From NCBI GenBank assembly GCA_022823145.1, contig JAJDXS010000077.1, positions 1 through 64,000 of the forward strand: a DNA stretch of 64,000 nt, in the 5' to 3' direction. Of this stretch, positions 62,952 to 64,000 are shown one piece after another. Numbering within the stretch: the stretch's first letter is position 1; every line of letters begins with the position of its first letter. The notes beneath the pieces are model-generated. The model was not told the origin of the DNA. It saw only the letters and a program-made list of their open reading frames with translations, and searched no databases. Source of the DNA: Gemmatimonadota bacterium (GTDB taxonomy: Bacteria > Gemmatimonadota > Gemmatimonadetes > Longimicrobiales > Gaopeijiaceae). Both the position numbers and the translations under genes were made by a program.

Positions 62952-63689
62952 TCACCCGGCTTCCGGCTTCACGGCCAGAACGGCGATCCGCCGGCGCAGC
63001 AGCGGCAGCCATCTCTGCCCGAGCCGTTCCGCCACGCTGAGGCCCGGCAGGTGCGACTCGGCGTAGTAGCTGCGCGCGATCTCGAACCCCGCCCCGACGA
63101 GGATCTCCCGCATGCGCGCCATCGACTTGTAGTCGACGTGGCTGACGTCGCGCTTCAGAATGATGTCGTTGTTCTTCAGCACCTCGAGGACATGGCTCCG
63201 GCAGGGCGTCCACACCGCGGCACGGCCGCCGGGACGGAGCACCCGGAACGCCTCGGCCGCCACGGATTCGGAGTCGTCGGGATAGAGGTGCTCGAAGAGG
63301 TCGGCCGCCACCACGACGTCGAAAGACGCCGCCGGGAGTCCGCTGGACCGTGCGTCGCCCACGCGGAAGAACACATTGTCCAGACCGAACTCGTCCACGC
63401 GCGCGTTGCACCCCGCGATGGCCCGCTCGGCGAAGTCGAGCCCAACCACTTCGCGGACCTTCGGACCCAGCGCAAAGGTGATCGTTCCCCAGCCGCATCC
63501 GAGATCGAGGATACGGTCGGTGGGCCTGGGCCCGCAGAGATCCAGAACCTTCCTCACTCGATAGCGCTGGAAGCGGCTGCCGAAGTCGTGCAGGTGGGAG
63601 GCCGCCTCGAAATAGGTCGACTCGTCGTAGTACGACCTGCCTATGCGCCCTTGCGCGGATCCCTCACCGTCCGTTCGAGGACGCGCCAT
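62952..63689 (-). CDS. Class I SAM-dependent methyltransferase
   Basis: A 245-residue methyltransferase with the S-adenosylmethionine motif ILDLGCGWGT near residue 60, a following acidic motif (VVGLDFAERAI) and the post-I segment VVVAADLFEHL. These match the UbiE/COQ5 or cyclopropane-synthase-like Rossmann group. The N-terminus (SYYDESTYFEAASHLHDFGS) resembles small-molecule methyltransferases. It is cotranscribed with the flavin oxidoreductase downstream. The acceptor substrate is unknown. No signal peptide is present. Confidence 0.82.
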   Translation of the reverse strand: MARPRTDGEGSAQGRIGRSYYDESTYFEAASHLHDFGSRFQRYRVRKVLDLCGPRPTDRILDLGCGWGTITFALGPKVREVVGLDFAERAIAGCNARVDEFGLDNVFFRVGDARSSGLPAASFDVVVAADLFEHLYPDDSESVAAEAFRVLRPGGRAAVWTPCRSHVLEVLKNNDIILKRDVSHVDYKSMARMREILVGAGFEIARSYYAESHLPGLSVAERLGQRWLPLLRRRIAVLAVKPEAG

Positions 63690-63725
63690 GTCGAGTCGTA
63701 TGCTACGCGTTCCAGAACCCGGACC

Positions 63726-64000
63726 CTACCAGGACGACTTGCGCACCCCCGGGATGAGGCCGTGGAGCGACATTTCCCGCAGTGCGATACGGGAAAGGCC
63801 GAACTTGCCGATGAACCCCCGCGGACGGCCGGTCATCTGGCAGCGGTTGCGGTAGCGCACGGCCGCCGAATCGCGCGGAAGTGCCTGCAGCTGTGCCATG
63901 GCGTTCGCCTTTTCCACCGGCGTGGCGTCGGCGCTCTTCATGATCGTCGTCAGCTTGCGCCGCTTCTCGGCGTACTTGGCGACCAGCTTGGCGCGGCGCT
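63726..64000 (-). CDS. rpsN: 30S ribosomal protein S14, cut off by the window edge
   Basis: The 3' part of rpsN, about 91 codons, runs off the right end of the window, so the start is not seen. The visible protein begins [16 protein letters not shown] and contains the S14 signatures [12 protein letters not shown] and [11 protein letters not shown], ending IPGVRKSSW. It is the long, zinc-free form of S14, judging from the absence of a CxxC zinc ribbon. The protein binds 16S rRNA in the 30S head. In most genomes rpsN lies in the large ribosomal protein cluster; here a methyltransferase gene follows it at once, so this copy may be a separate locus. Confidence 0.92.
   Translation of the reverse strand, partial: RRAKLVAKYAEKRRKLTTIMKSADATPVEKANAMAQLQALPRDSAAVRYRNRCQMTGRPRGFIGKFGLSRIALREMSLHGLIPGVRKSSW

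Noticed and set aside
1..64000. CRISPR array, prophage or insertion sequence
   Set aside because: I saw no spaced short direct repeats, transposase, integrase or phage structural gene; the only clear direct repeat is the 180-bp duplication inside one gene.

Overview
The window is one GC-rich (visibly well above 60% G+C), densely packed chromosomal segment with no insertion sequence, phage gene or CRISPR array that I can see. Gene content points to a Gemmatimonadota-type heterotroph, though this is inference from families and not from a marker tree. The supporting signs are many exported 6-bladed beta-propeller proteins, a SusC/SusD-like pair, a DUF5916 outer-membrane protein, CocE/NonD hydrolases, a BNR/VPS10-like repeat protein, a GltD-KorA-KorB operon, and very many lipobox signal peptides. 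Housekeeping anchors are a tRNA-Ala(UGC) at 60390-60462 and the 3' part of rpsN running off the right edge.

Layout. 0-9.4 kb: ketopantoate reductase, an Nramp-related transporter, a HEPN-type protein with a small partner, and the operon for a 2-oxoacid:ferredoxin oxidoreductase with its own flavoprotein. 9.4-12.9 kb: an exported propeller protein, then a decaying patch holding an ImmA-like protein with a damaged HExxH motif, a broken PIN toxin and a multiply frameshifted lipoprotein. 12.9-31.6 kb: pterin dehydratase and a membrane protein, then a long run of exported hydrolases (two tandem esterases, Xaa-Pro aminopeptidase, alpha/beta hydrolase, metallo-beta-lactamase-fold lipoprotein, BNR protein, CocE, gamma-glutamyltransferase, serine hydrolase). 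An AAA ATPase (DUF4143) and an intradiol-dioxygenase-like protein lie within it. 31.7-39.7 kb: five tandem paralogous 6-bladed propellers behind a HupE/UreJ-like membrane protein. 39.8-46.2 kb: a seven-gene operon of exported proteins (NHL propeller, lectin-like lipoprotein, creatininase-like lipoprotein, three paralogous 'plug-only' proteins, di-heme cytochrome). 46.2-54.0 kb: a plug-plus-membrane-tail protein divergent from a SusC-SusD-lipoprotein-erythromycin-esterase operon. 54.0-64.0 kb: PepSY protein, helix-hairpin-helix lipoprotein, DUF5916 porin-like protein, second CocE, tRNA-Ala, DUF4015 glycoside hydrolase-like lipoprotein, nitronate monooxygenase-like enzyme, methyltransferase, rpsN.

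How it may work together. Most products carry a signal peptide or lipobox, so the segment looks like an envelope-facing scavenging region: peptide and ester cleavage outside the cytoplasm, uptake through SusCD/TonB-type proteins, and oxidation of 2-oxoacids inside. This is inference from families and synteny.

Most notable signals: (1) a conserved 26-bp element, TGTAA-N8-TTAC-N5-GTAA, placed over the start codon region of four propeller genes and once as an orphan near 1.4 kb; (2) three tandem genes encoding a carboxypeptidase-regulatory-like domain plus a TonB-plug-like domain with no barrel, ending in a di-heme cytochrome gene; (3) paired palindromes over the start of the DUF4143 ATPase; (4) the decayed ImmA/PIN module. 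No function is experimentally supported here.
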